DNA from: Allacma fusca
Lineage: Eukaryota > Arthropoda > Collembola > Symphypleona > Sminthuridae
NCBI GenBank assembly: GCA_947179485.1
Contig: OX359249.1
Coordinates: forward strand, 46,575,415 to 46,639,414
Direction: 5' to 3'
Length of the DNA stretch: 64,000 bases
Shown here: positions 26,145 through 39,000 of the stretch, one piece after another
Numbering within the stretch: position 1 is the first letter of the stretch
Layout of the letters: the number at the start of each line of letters is the position of its first letter
Notes under the pieces: model-generated
The model's database searches: none
Told to the model about the DNA's origin: nothing
Seen by the model: only the letters and a program-made list of their open reading frames with translations
Position numbers and translations under genes: made by a program

Positions 26145-29100
26145 GTGGTATTTGATCTCTGGCCAGAGAGAGAGCGGTAGAACTTAACCTACAGAAGTAC
26201 AGATCTCCATAGTGAAAGTTTGTGACACTTCTTTACATGGTTGTCCAATAACTGGAAGATCATATCGGTTTCCATTTCGGTCATATTTAAGAATTTTATC
26301 ACAATTTGAAATTATACTCATAAAAATTATATTACGTTCCCCTGTCAAAGGATTTATACGAGAGCCTTACCCGTCCTCTGTGACAAGTGACAACAATAAA
26401 CAGCTGAGGTTGTAAACGCATTAAATCTAGGAGTATGAATGTTATGATATGGACGACCACCCCACGCAGATTACAAAAACTCGTGGCTGCCGTAGTCACG
26501 TTTATGCCCTGCAGTATTTCATGCGGAAATAATCTTCCACTTAGAATCCTACCAAAATTTCTCGCCTTGGCCATTCTGGCTAGAAGTACTCACGCGCCAT
26601 GGTGGATTAATATCGACTCATGATCAATCATAATTAAGAATTTGACAAGAAAAAGGCTCCGAGAAAAATATATACATTAAGAAAATAAATGCCCCTCTTT
26701 ATTCTTTCTCATTGTTTGTTTTCATGAATGGCTTTCAACTAACTACTAGCGTTTCGAAAAAAAAATTTGCTTTGCTTTTGCAAGATAAATCCCAGCTGGA
26801 AATACCAAAGTTGCTTCAACCATACTGGCACTACTGCCATGAAAAAATCTCCAGAAAGAGTCGTTAATGTCAGCAACAGAATACAAAGCATATTTGACTG
26901 ACTAATTGAATCGTACAGAAAATAGCCTTGATTTCTTATGACCATCTCCAGTGTTATGATATGAGGACACTTCATGGAAGTCTTCACAACTCACCAGAGA
27001 CAAAGCATCATAAAATTCCCAGACGTATAAATTCCATTTGACATTACAGCAAACTTCTTATGGAAAATATGAAAACTTTTATATATGGTGCAGTAGTTGA
27101 GGTAATGGTCGGGGTCGGTTAGCGAGACAGTTTTTGTACTACATCAATAAAAGGAGCTAATGCTATATGCTTTCCAAGTGAGTATTAACTTCTATAGCTC
27201 TGACCCATCATCCATGTAGTTCTCATAATAGCCAGACTGTTAGAGTCAGAACTTTTGTTGCGATTATTGAAGAATATAATGTGTTTGTATGGCATAGTGC
27301 GTTCCGATATGTTTTCTTATATTTTGGGACTCAAATTCTTAGTAAATCATATAATACATATATAACATATAATCACAAAGCTTATAATCTCTACTTTGTG
27401 TGTTTGCGTCCGTGAATGTAATGCAACATTTACGTCATTTTTATTTATGGCTCATGCTTCATTTATAGCAACTTCTCCCAAAGTATATAAGGTTTGCTCA
27501 ATACTATTGTTCTGGTCTTATTGCGATCGGAGGAGCCAATTCTGATTGTTACGAGCCAATTTCCGCTGGTTAGGAGTCAATTCTCATAGTATTGGCTGTG
27601 TTGGCCTACCGTGGAAGTATATAGGCCTGGGTTGTCGTACATACACCTGGCAGTGAAAAATGCGAGTATTTTTACTAAAAGACTATATGAACGAAGCAAA
27701 TGCATCAAAATAATGCATGTGCATTGCATAAGCCTGGACCCTCGTCTCCTATTTCATGTCTTGGCTCAGATTTATAAATGATTTTGATAGAGAGTACATA
27801 CATTCGCATGCAAGTGTGAGCATGGATATAGTTTGTAACGGTGAAGGTCGGAGATTTATCTGAGTGAGAGTAATATCTAGCATTATTACCGTCTATTATG
27901 TGGTCTCCCCGAACTAGTTTGGTATTTTTCATCTAATGTGTAACTATACTCTCACTAAGATCATTTCACCGGGAAATCTACGAAGCTAGAAGAAGTATGC
28001 AGGAGCGTTTGAAGGAATGGGAACTACAAAACGAACGACGGAGGATGTTGACATAAATCAATTACTTTATACAATTTCTGAGTCCGCATACGTAGCATTT
28101 GATATTAAGGACTGCTAATATAATTTCGGAAGGAAGACCGTCTTAAGGACGAGCGATAGGCAATAAAAAAAATTTTGTTGAGAGGGGTCTTCACGCCATC
28201 ACGCCCCTGCCCTGATTGAATTATTAGCCTCTACTTGAGTCCTATTAAGTAACCTCGTAACCTGACCAACGTTGGCCTCTGTAAGCCCGTAAGTACATAT
28301 ATGCATCTTCTCAGGGAGCTCAAGACTATAAGCTCTCTTTATAGCACCTAAGCATTACTATACATATGTATATGAGCGAAACTCCCCTTCCAAGCTCTCT
28401 AGGCGTATGCTGCCATAACAACGGATATTTTTGTTTGTTCAATTGAAGTGCTCCTTTTACTTTGATATATTTGATGTGACCTTACAATGATTGGGAAATG
28501 GAAACTTACCAGGACCGGGAGAAAGATTTGGCTTGACAGAGTAAAAAAAAGTGTTGTGTTCTATGATTTTCCTTCCCAGATAAGTTCATGTGACGTTGGC
28601 CTTTCGTCCTGAAGGTGATTTTTTCCCCAACTTTTCTATAAAGCTCTCTGATGTGGATCTCGTCAGAACAAAGACCCCATTAAGACTTTTCTCGTCTTGA
28701 CCGGAGAACAAATTTAATTTTAGTGTACACTCTATACAAGGGAAAGAAATCCCATTTTCGGGGAGCTATGGGCACAAAGTGTGGAAATGGTGAGAAGGAA
28801 CTTGACATTCAATGGTTCCTTCAGCTATCGCAAGCATCCAAGTCTTGTCTGGTATCGAAAGCGGGTGAGCTTCTTTGACTCCATAGCTACTCTCATCATG
28901 AGATATTTATTGACCAAATCAGTGTTCATGTGCATTCCTTGGCTACAGTTAGGCAGCGCAGAGTGGTTGCATCTCCGTCCATTCCTATTGATTCAATTAA
29001 GGTATCAGTAGGTTAATTTCCAGGCAAAGACATTTTTGTCTGGAATTTGGCAACTGGAAACTTTCAATGCTACATTTTTTCTTTAGAAAAAAGGCAAGGG

Positions 29101-29792
29101 AAAAAAAACTAGTCGTTTTTTCTGTTGTGACCTTTACCTTCGGATTAATTTATACCAACTTTCCGAGTAACGATCCCATTCCATGGGGTAACAAGTAACG
29201 ACGTTGTTCCTCTGAAGAAAAATGAAAATTTTAGCTAACAGCCAGCAGAAGGTTGTTGTTGCAATCTTACTATTGTGAGGAAACAGCCTCCTTACTTAAC
29301 TCCTACTTAAGTTTCTTACTAAACTTCTCGTGAAAGGTTTTAAAAAGTTTAACAGGCTCTTAAAAATCCAGTACAGGGGTTGATAGAGGCAAAGATACAT
29401 GTAACATTTCAACAATGAGACTACCTGCTGTGTGTGTAACATGCATGAGTAATTTTCTGTACAGCTGACCTACATCCCTGTATAAACGTATTACTTTAAT
29501 GACCAATGTTACACTGGTTATTGAGTTTTTCAAGCATGAATTTAATTAGGAGATGTACACCTCAAAATTCTGAATACGGTGAGGGATATGAGTAAGGGCT
29601 CGAATGAGAAAACAACTTTTTTTAGAGGGGATTTCAATAAAAGTGTGGGTAGATTTTTAGATATTTCTGTCAAGCCTAAATAAATTCGAGTTGCCTCTTA
29701 ACCCGGAACTGAGGTGCTCTTCGCGATTTAGCGTACTTATAAACTAATTAAAAGCAATTGTCAGAACTAATCACTCATTTTGGAACGGACAG
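26145..29792. other. No recognised gene; should contain DPCD exon 1
   Basis: DPCD's second coding exon starts at 29793 in phase 2, so an upstream exon supplying roughly 20 residues and ending in one base of a Gly codon is expected on the plus strand. Candidate donors near 28789 (AAATG|GTGAGA) and 28812 (AATG|GTTCCT) give the right phase but no convincing similarity, so exon 1 is left unplaced. Nothing else is recognised. Confidence 0.4.
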
Positions 29793-30037
29793 GGATCAAG
29801 AGAGTTCATTACAAGCTGCCGGATGGACGTGAAATGCTAGAAGATTGGAAGATGTCAGAGGGCAAAGCTAGAGAGCTTGTTGGTCGATATTGGAGGAAAA
29901 AATCAATTGTAGGCAATCATCTGGCTTGGGATGTTGAGATGGGAGATAGCGTTCAAGTCATGACAGAATCTCGTCAAAACCAACAACTTGATCAAAACGC
30001 ACTACAACCCCTCATCATACGAGAGAGTAACTCAAAC
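29793..30037 (+). CDS. DPCD exon encoding the N-terminal half
   Basis: It encodes 81 whole codons after completing a Gly codon: conserved VHYKLPDGREM near the start, a WRKKS motif in the middle and RESNSN at the end. It ends AAC|GTAAAT in phase 0. It aligns with about residues 22-105 of human DPCD and carries a slightly longer polar linker (TESRQNQQLDQNALQ). Confidence 0.92.
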
Positions 30038-33000
30038 GTAAATTTCCTCTTGACAAAATATTTTGAAGGATTATTTCGGTTCTTTGTATGCATATAGTTC
30101 AGCACTGTACAATAAGCTAGATTTTCATCACACCTTATTCCTGACTAGTGTCACTGCAGAGGGATTCGTTCACGTATTTATAGGTAATAATAAAATTGGC
30201 ATCCGCATCCGCTCAATATATAAAATGCGGATGACGCGCCCGTCCGTCCGTCCGTGTGTCCTAATTTTATTCTCTGATTTTCTGAAGAATGCTACCACAT
30301 TCTATAAATTATTGTTCGAACGTTCGACAATTATTTGTAGCGTTGATTCCCGATGTACTTTATTCAGTGATTATTGTACCTTTTGTGGTTAATTTATTGT
30401 ATCTTTTGTATTCCCAAATTATTTGGTCTTTTAACTGCAATTCAGCCAAATAATTACTGAACGTTCTAATATTTACAAATACATAATAAGTAAGCAACCT
30501 TTTGGTCATCCGACATGGTCGCATATTTTACAAACTACATGCTTCACTTCTGAAAACAAAATCGGAAAAAATGTTTAAGAAACTTTATAAAAATGCCATT
30601 GGTTTGAAAAAGAAAACATCTGTTGTTACGGAGTTCCTTTTGCATTGTCACCTCACAGTCTACTTTAAGCCATTAAATCTGTACGTACTTATGTATGTGC
30701 GTACATTATGTATGCATTAAGAGATGGAGCAGAGGATTTCTTACCTTTTTGTAATTCCAGCTCAGGCTGTACACCCTTCCTTGTTACAGAAATCGGCCTT
30801 ACTGGCGCCTTGTGGTGATTTTTTAATCTTTGGATTCAGAGCTCTTCATGATTGAAAACCAGGGTTCATGCTGCTTCCAAAGATATAAAAAGTCAAGAGA
30901 AAACAACATACGTACTTCGTTCATTCTGATTAAATCCCTAGGCACGAGGTTCCTATATCTAGTAAAAGTGTATATTACACATGTGTATATGTACATGTGT
31001 ATATGTACATGTGTACACCTTGCAAACATCCTAAGGTGTACAAGGCGTTCGGGAACCTTTGATCCCTGTGCTCTACAAGATCTAGGCATGCTACGCAATT
31101 GCAGATGGTATATTTTTGTACGTAATTTTATTGCGGAACCTGCAAAATAATTCAAAGCGATCGGTCAACAATTTGAGAAATTATAGATTGAAAACAAAAC
31201 AAACCTAAAAAACACTTCAGTAATTTATTAGACCTCCTTCAGCATTCCGAACTTGGTCAAATCATTGCGGATATGACCACAGGATCTTCTCGAATCCACA
31301 AGTGACATTATCTATGTCTTCCAGCAAATTCATTTTTGTTCCAGACAAAGGTGTCCGCCTATCCTACTTATAGGCCTATTTGTAGGTTATTTATAGGGTG
31401 AAAGGATTTTATTAAATAGGCTTGAAGGCAAAATAGGGTGCAAGAATATACACTTAAAACCTAGCCTACAAAATAGGTAGGCTCATCCGTCTTAGAAATA
31501 TAGGCACATAAGTAGGCTATTGAAACACGTCAATTTCATTTAATGGCATATATGGAACTGGCAAAATGAAAATCAAGGAATAATCCGCACCTGGTACTTG
31601 CAGACTGTATATTTCATGGTGCGACTCAAGCATGAAAAGTTGGTGCTACACTGCCAGTCAATTGAAGTTGGACGCCCAATGTTTTTTTGAATAACTGCTA
31701 ATAACTTTTTACACAGTTACGCGAATCTTGTCAAAAATTCAGGTTTTAATGTCGAACATATGGGGATTAGATACTGGTACGTAATAACGTACACAGTACA
31801 TCTCATACACTGTAAAAAATTTGAAACAAAATTGTTTTAAAAAATCGGCGTCATTTGAAGTTGGACGGTTGCATTTAACTAATTTTTTACCTCAATTCCC
31901 ACTTAACTACTGTACTTTAATACCGCGTAGGCCTACCTCTGACTGCTAGGACAGCTGCTATCCTCCGGGGCATGGTCCCCACTAGCTTCCGGGTAACTTC
32001 GGGGGAATCTTTCCCCGTATATCGGTGACCAGATTTTTCGACGTGGGTTTCCCAGTAATGTCGAAATTTTACAACTCCGTCGCAATAAAATCTCAAAGTT
32101 GTTCAATTTGGATCATGTCTGGGCTTTGTGCTGGCCATTTCATCACTAAAAATTTGTTTTTCCGGAAGAAAGCTGATGTTGGCTTAGATGTGTGTTTAGG
32201 ATCATTACCATTCTGAAATACAAAATGGATACCCAGTCCAAGTTTTCGTGCGCCAGGCTTGATATTAGGATCCAATATTCCTTGGTAACATTCTGAAATC
32301 ATTATTTCGTGAACAAATTCCAAGTTACCTGCCCAGGAACCCCCATACAGACCCAAACCAAAACACCCCACGTCCTATCTTCAGCGTTGGTGGGCAGTGC
32401 CAGCGTTTGAGTACCTCGCCAGACTTTTTGGAACTCTGTTTTGTGGACTAAAATAAACTAAATAACTCGACTATAACTAACATAAACTCGACCACTGAAA
32501 TGAAAATTTGCGTTTGAACAGTTTAAATTTCAAACAGGATTTACTACGAGATATGTTGTCAGCCAGCTATAGATTTCCGTTACCATGATTCTTTTGGACC
32601 AACGTTGTAAAATTTGGTCAATATTCCGGCGCTAACGGAGGCGAGATCGACACTGTTCTGCTCTTAGGGACTTTGGCCAAGGTGACTTAGCTCAAACTAT
32701 TTTATTCCGATTATATTGAGCTGAGACAGTGCTTTTAATTTATTAGAGCAGAATGCCTTAAATAGTCTGTCAGTAACGAAAAGCATACAAGATGTAGGAA
32801 TGGTGTAGAATTCGTTGAGCTGATTTGTCAATGAAATGCAGGCTAATAAGTAGGCTTAGTGATCCCCATATATCTGTAGGAAGAGTGTAGGATAGGCTGA
32901 CCTATTCAGCGGTTAAAATGTAGGCTTATATGCAGGGTTGCACAGTTGAAAATGCCATGGCATTTTCGGCATTATGCCTGCCCAAAATGCCCTGGCATTT

Positions 33001-36000
33001 TGGGCATTTTCATTTCATGGCATTTTGGGCATCTATGGCACTTTTGGCATTTTGGGCATATTCAGCCTAGGGCAGGCATTTTCGGCATATTCACTCCAAT
33101 TTTTTAAATATATGACTTTAGCTACCTGCTAATTTTGCAAAATAAGTCACAAAACAGTATGTTGCAAATAATTTTAATATTCAACTGGATTATATATTAA
33201 AATTATAGAAACAAACTGTTTCCAAAAAGGTTGAAACCTGGAGCCAGTTGATATAAACATATTTATGGAAAAATAATAATGATTCTATTTTCCTTATTTT
33301 GTTGTAAAAATTCGCTTGTACACCGTGTCTGTAATTATTTAGATTTCAAGAACAAGCATATTCGGGCAAAGATGCAACACAAAAAGATAAAATAGTTGTT
33401 AAAAAATTAACAATATCATTGTTTGTGAGCTTCAAAACTCGTCGTCATCTAAATGCATTCATTGTTACATTTTGAACTCCTAGAATTATTACACTGGTTT
33501 ACTACGGCTGATTAAATGCAGTTTTCAAAGTCGACACAAAATTTGCTACGGAATCTCCAAGTTTTGACATATATTATAACCGTTGCATTGTATGTATCTA
33601 ATGAAAGTGTAAAATTTTCTATACTTTACAAGCCATTATCTAAATACGGAATTTATACTGGCACTGTGCAAATTGTTCTTTCCAAATCCAAAAGTTTTTT
33701 AAATGTACAGCGTTAAAGGTTTGCAACTCCGTTGGGGCTTATTGAAATAGCCATTAGGGAATTAGACGAACTAAATTATTTTTTTTAAATCAAGTATAAG
33801 ATTTTCTAAAACTGGATGGGTTTGATTATACTATGAAAAACTCCCTTATATTCGCCAAAGGAGCAATACTGGTCATAGTGTATAAGTTTCAGTAAAAATG
33901 CCCAAAATGCCGGGCATTTTCAGAGTAAGGCATTTTCAGGGCATTTTCGGCGTTTTGGGCATTTTCAGGGCATTTTCAGGAGGGCAGGCATAAAACCGAG
34001 GGCATTTTCATTTGTGCAACCCTGCTTATATGTAGGCTCGGTTCAAATTTAATAAAAAAAATAATTCCTATAAATAGGAAGGATATAGGATAGGCTGAGT
34101 CATTTGGACACCTTTGGTTCCAGACAAGTCATTTATTTTAGCGTCGTTGTTGGGAAATTTTTGAATCAGAGGATCCGAGGACGTCAAATTCCCCTCACAA
34201 GGATTTATGTCTAGAAAGTTTCCACGTTATTCGGAATTCCCTAAAAAGGTAATTTCACTTTCCTGCACGGGTATGGTCATGGAGAAAGGTGACCTCATTG
34301 GGGTCAATGACTTCATCGGGATTCCCCTGAAATGGAATCATATTGCCCCAGGTTGACGTTCCGAAAATAATCTCCATCACAGCTTTGTCCCTGCGGTTTA
34401 ATCACGTAGATTAATTCCTTCACGGAAAAGCAGAGAAAAACTCCGATGCATTAAAATCCATTTCGGATCCTCCAAATGACTTAGTTTAGAAAAACGCTAA
34501 TAATTTCTAATTAGGAACAGATTGTTTTGAAAAAGCATCAGTAGATCAGCAATAAAATTCTGTACAAAACATTTTATTTTACATTTGTGAATCATGCACA
34601 GATCCTGAAGAACGCTGTTAAGAATTTATAAATATAAGAAATGCCAAGACTCGTCAATTTCCAAGACCCATCGAATTTATAATCTGAGATTAATGCAGTC
34701 ATCTATTTGCTACAAATTTTCTAAGCTGATTAATTAAAGGAGTAGATTTTGGTTTCTGGGTAGATGGCACTAAAAATGACAATTTGTATGCCTATCTACC
34801 CTGAGAAGTCTGCTTGGATGCAAATTGCTTTCCTGGAGAGTGTTCTAATCCCGATTTGATGAGTACTTCTTATTTGTGCATTTACTGAAGCCAGTGGAGG
34901 CAACTTCAGATAAACTTTAATATTTTTTAAGAATTTAGCTTGGATGTGCAATGCCATATTGGAGATTAGAATTTGTGAAACACTTGTGCATGATATGGCA
35001 ATGCTTATATACTTATATTATTCCAGAAACTATTTTTCCAAACTGTAGATAACGTAAAATGAACTTCTTGCACCCTGGACATATGCATGTACGCCATATG
35101 TGCGTATTACTGATGACGATCAGGATGTGTTTTCTGTTGAACTTTTGAAGCGTACAGTATTTTTTTCCCACATGAAAATTGCAAAAACAATCTTGGGGGA
35201 CATGCCAGGAAGGTGTACATTGGTTTTTACTCCAGAAATTTTCCCAGGAATTTGGGTCGATTCTATTTTTATTCTGCATATCAATCATGCTATTTTGAAG
35301 TTCCAAACTGCAGAAAATTTCGATCTACAATAAACTGAGCATAGAATTCAGCTTTGGTACCCAAAGTTATTTTTTATTATCACAACGAATTTGAACCAGG
35401 CAAATACCCAAAATGTTATGGTTAAGAAAAATTAGTTGCAAAATTTAATTACTGCGCTTTTCAAACTTTCCCCTCAGATATGCTATATCATATTGAGTCT
35501 GTTTAATGTCATGCATCGGATCGCATATATCCGATCGGATATAATTACACAGATTGGATAAATTCAAAACTTAAACGATCCGAAACTTATCCTACGGATC
35601 GGATATCAATTTTTTATCCGAGGAAAATTGAAAGATATGATAAGATTACAGCATTGTGATTATCCGATCGGATAGGATAAACAGTGTGAATGATTCGGAT
35701 AATCCAAATGTTATCCGCGGATATCCGAATCCGGCCATCTGCTGGTGCAAATTATCATTAACATCAAATTTTGCTATTACAACCACGATACTTTCAGGTT
35801 TTGACTATGAGCCTGCTGTATGTATGTTAATGAAATTCAGCCTCACGGTGGGCAACTGACAATGCATATAAACATATTGTATATTACCACGTTTTGTTTC
35901 ATACCAAACACAATTCTGTACCACTATTGGGATAAAAAATATCTATGAGGTAAAATATTGTGATTCTTGCGAAGTGATTAGTGTTGGGAAAAACCGAAGA

Positions 36001-39000
36001 AATAAATTAGTATGAATCTATTGGTTTGGTGGCTGAAGGTATTTAACCATCATATAATCCGATAAACCAGAATCGAAGAAATTAAAAAGTGAATTTTATG
36101 ATCATCAAAGTTTTGGATATGTTACAGATAGGATAATTTATTTATCATAATTGTGCAGAACCTGATACAAGCGTATTTGTTTCTTCGGATTATCGGATAT
36201 CAGTGGATAGGATGGGATAATGAAAGATTTTTATCCAAAATTTTCGGACAGCCATTCTGTTCGATCCAAGAAGTTTCGGATAAAATATTTTATCCATCCG
36301 ACATTTTTCATTTCTGATTGGAAAGGATGCGCCCAGTAATTATCGTCAAATTTTCGGATAGGATAATGAATTTATCCCATCCGTGCAGAACCTTCATTCG
36401 GTTCTGCCGTCATTAATTGTAGATGCACGATATTTTCCTTGTATAGGCATAAAATCAAATCCATTCTGTTTGTTATGCCGTAATGAGTGGCTACAGAACC
36501 CTTCTTTTCAGATTTTCGTAGATCATTCTCACAGTCCTAATAGTAATTACTTAAATTAAGAGCACTGCCGGAGACGAAGTTGTAAATAAGTAGATGTATA
36601 CTGTTGTGCAATTTACTCACAACACGTGCAAATTAATGCACACAATTATACGCACATATGTAGGTGCTCAAGAAAAGTGCAACTGGTTATTTTTAGGGAC
36701 GCTTCATTGCTTCATCCTAGTATTGATCTTAATATTATAGATTACGCTCTATTGAATGCACACTCCTGAAAATTGAAGATTGAGTAATAACCAAAAGTTC
36801 TCCCAGTATTTTCAATAGAAAATCGAGCCCTGTACTCAAAACGAAATGAAGCGGGATGGATTTTCTTATTACCTGGGAGTGAAAATTATTCGAATGTTAT
36901 GTATTTGTGCATCTCTGTGAGTTACCGCAACTTACCCATAAAGTACATATTTATTTTACTATGTATGAATGAAAGCACCTTTCTCCTTTCGCATCGTACA
37001 TCTTCGTTAGCACTGCTCCCGCAGACTCTTCCCTGTGTTGCTGGCTTTGTACATTGGAGGAGAACACATTCTCCCCTGACATCTTCACGCTCTTCACCTC
37101 TCAATAGGATTTTCTCCTAGATTTATGCTGTAGCTGTATAGCGGGCAGAATTTCATACATAAACTAAGTTTGACTCAGTACTTGTCTCCAGCGACGTATC
37201 TGCTGATTTCTTGTATCCACAAATTTTTATAGGAGATGCGAGTAAAAATTTGAGGTAGTCAATGTAGACTTACTAGATTCCTGGCACTTGGAACTTTCTG
37301 TAGGGACTTGCAACCGAACATCCATGCTCTGTGTATCTGTGCGTGCACTGTAGACACGGACACAATTATAGGGGAGGGAAGAGTACGTGTTATTGCATTC
37401 CCAGGACTTCAATCTCTTATATTAGGGATTATTCCCTCCACCTGGGTATCTTTCAAGAAGAATTTACAGATAAAGAACCGCAATGTAATGAAAATCTCCT
37501 GCCCATTTCACGTCTGCAGAGGAATTCCGAGACATTATTTCATTATTTCTCTGTATAAAACACTTATTTATATATAATTTTGTCCGCATTGGCTTTTCCC
37601 AATTGGACTACGTACGCAGCGTATCCTGTCATATATTTATATCCTATCCCGATGACCTATAAAAATACCGCATGCTTCCTTCCCGAGATTAATCTTGTCT
37701 TTTCGATTTGATTTCATCTCTAATGGTTGCGTTACACAATGACATTTCTTTAAAGCCAAATAAATGGTCTGCTTAACACTCGTCAGAAATTTTCATTTGA
37801 GCTGAAGTGGGTGTAAAATATTCCCATCGATTACTTTCATAGGGATGTTCTCAGGATCGTCCATTACGTGTTGTACGTGCACAACTTTAATAATGTACGG
37901 ATGAAAAATTGAATTTGAAATCTAGTTGAAGCTGGAAAAAATCTGGGAAATATACAAAGTTGTTCAGGGAACAAACATCATTAAAGACACTGTGGGGAGT
38001 AGCTAACCTTGAATTTATTCTAGTTCCGTAGTGTTCCCTACACATCATAGCCATTACAAAAAGAGGGAAATTGTGGAATTTCCGATTGTAAATAAAAATT
38101 GTTAGGCTAAGTAGAGACTGACAAATACTTACTGAAGTTATTACTCTTACGAAATACTAGGTTACAGTGACGCTTGGACGAGATTCTTGAGATTCTTGTC
38201 ACGACGTGGATGTGTTGATGGCCAATCCTTCCCAAATGGCTCTCATACGTTAGGGATTTGTCGCACCCTGAGAGACGGTACTTACCAATGATTTGAATGC
38301 GACATCTCCCTAACCCTTTCCGACTTTTCTAAATCTCTGATCTGATGAAAAAATGGAACATGGTCTCGAAACTAGAGATACTCCAAGGAATGCAGTAGAA
38401 TCTCTCGTAAGTCTGTATTTTCCACGCGGTACATCTGTATGCTGGTGCATGTGCGCTGGGCTTAGGTGCTGCTGCAAGGGGAGATTTCAATGTCATTTGA
38501 AGACCTCCAGGCGAACTTGGCGGTTTCGGAAAGTTTAGTATCAACAAATAAATAGACTTAAAAATTAAACAAGTTATTGCGACAGGAATTATGTCAACAG
38601 CAATATGATGAAGGGTGAGCCGCACAGTGGAGCTGTTGTAGAGATATGCATCGAGAAAGTATTTTTGGCCACATGTTCAATACTAATGTCTTTGAACAGG
38701 GCCTCAGTGATTCTGAGATGGTTTCTTCCTTAAAGATTTCGCATAATGTTTATTCCATTAAAGACGTTCTTTGTAGGAGTCAGGATTGATCCCATTGAAA
38801 ATTTGAAAGCTGCTGTCGGAGAGAAACCCTTTTGTCCTAGTCCTGGGTTCCTATGTGAAAAGGATGCATTCTTAGGAATAACAAAATTCATGCAATCATT
38901 GTAGATACAGACTGAAAAGTCGATAAGAAGCAGACGGTTGTGCATTGGAAGAGGTACTCTGCACTGCTGAGAATGGCTTTACAAGAAGAGCCGATAATCT

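Larger units (their letters stand above)
31346..34116. mobile_element. hAT element interrupted by later insertions
   Basis: The inverted ends are CAAAGGTGTCC at the left and GGACACCTTTG at the right, flanked by an exact 8-bp duplication GTTCCAGA (31338-31345 and 34117-34124). Subterminal TAGGATAGGCT-like words lie at both ends. The 2771 bp span includes a complete younger hAT element (32933-34024) with its 8-bp duplication, and a Tc1-like relic (about 31640-32480). Without these the original was probably a short non-autonomous hAT element of well under 1 kb. It lies in the DPCD intron. Confidence 0.88.

Noticed and set aside
29780-29792. Start of DPCD at 29780 (reading ERTGIKRVHY)
   Set aside because: The codon there is TTG, with a stop three codons upstream. 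A branch site and GGACAG acceptor place the exon start at 29793, inside that frame.
30823-31155. Overlapping opposite-strand frames of about 110 codons as genes
   Set aside because: They mirror each other over a 14-bp palindromic tandem repeat, which keeps both strands open artificially.
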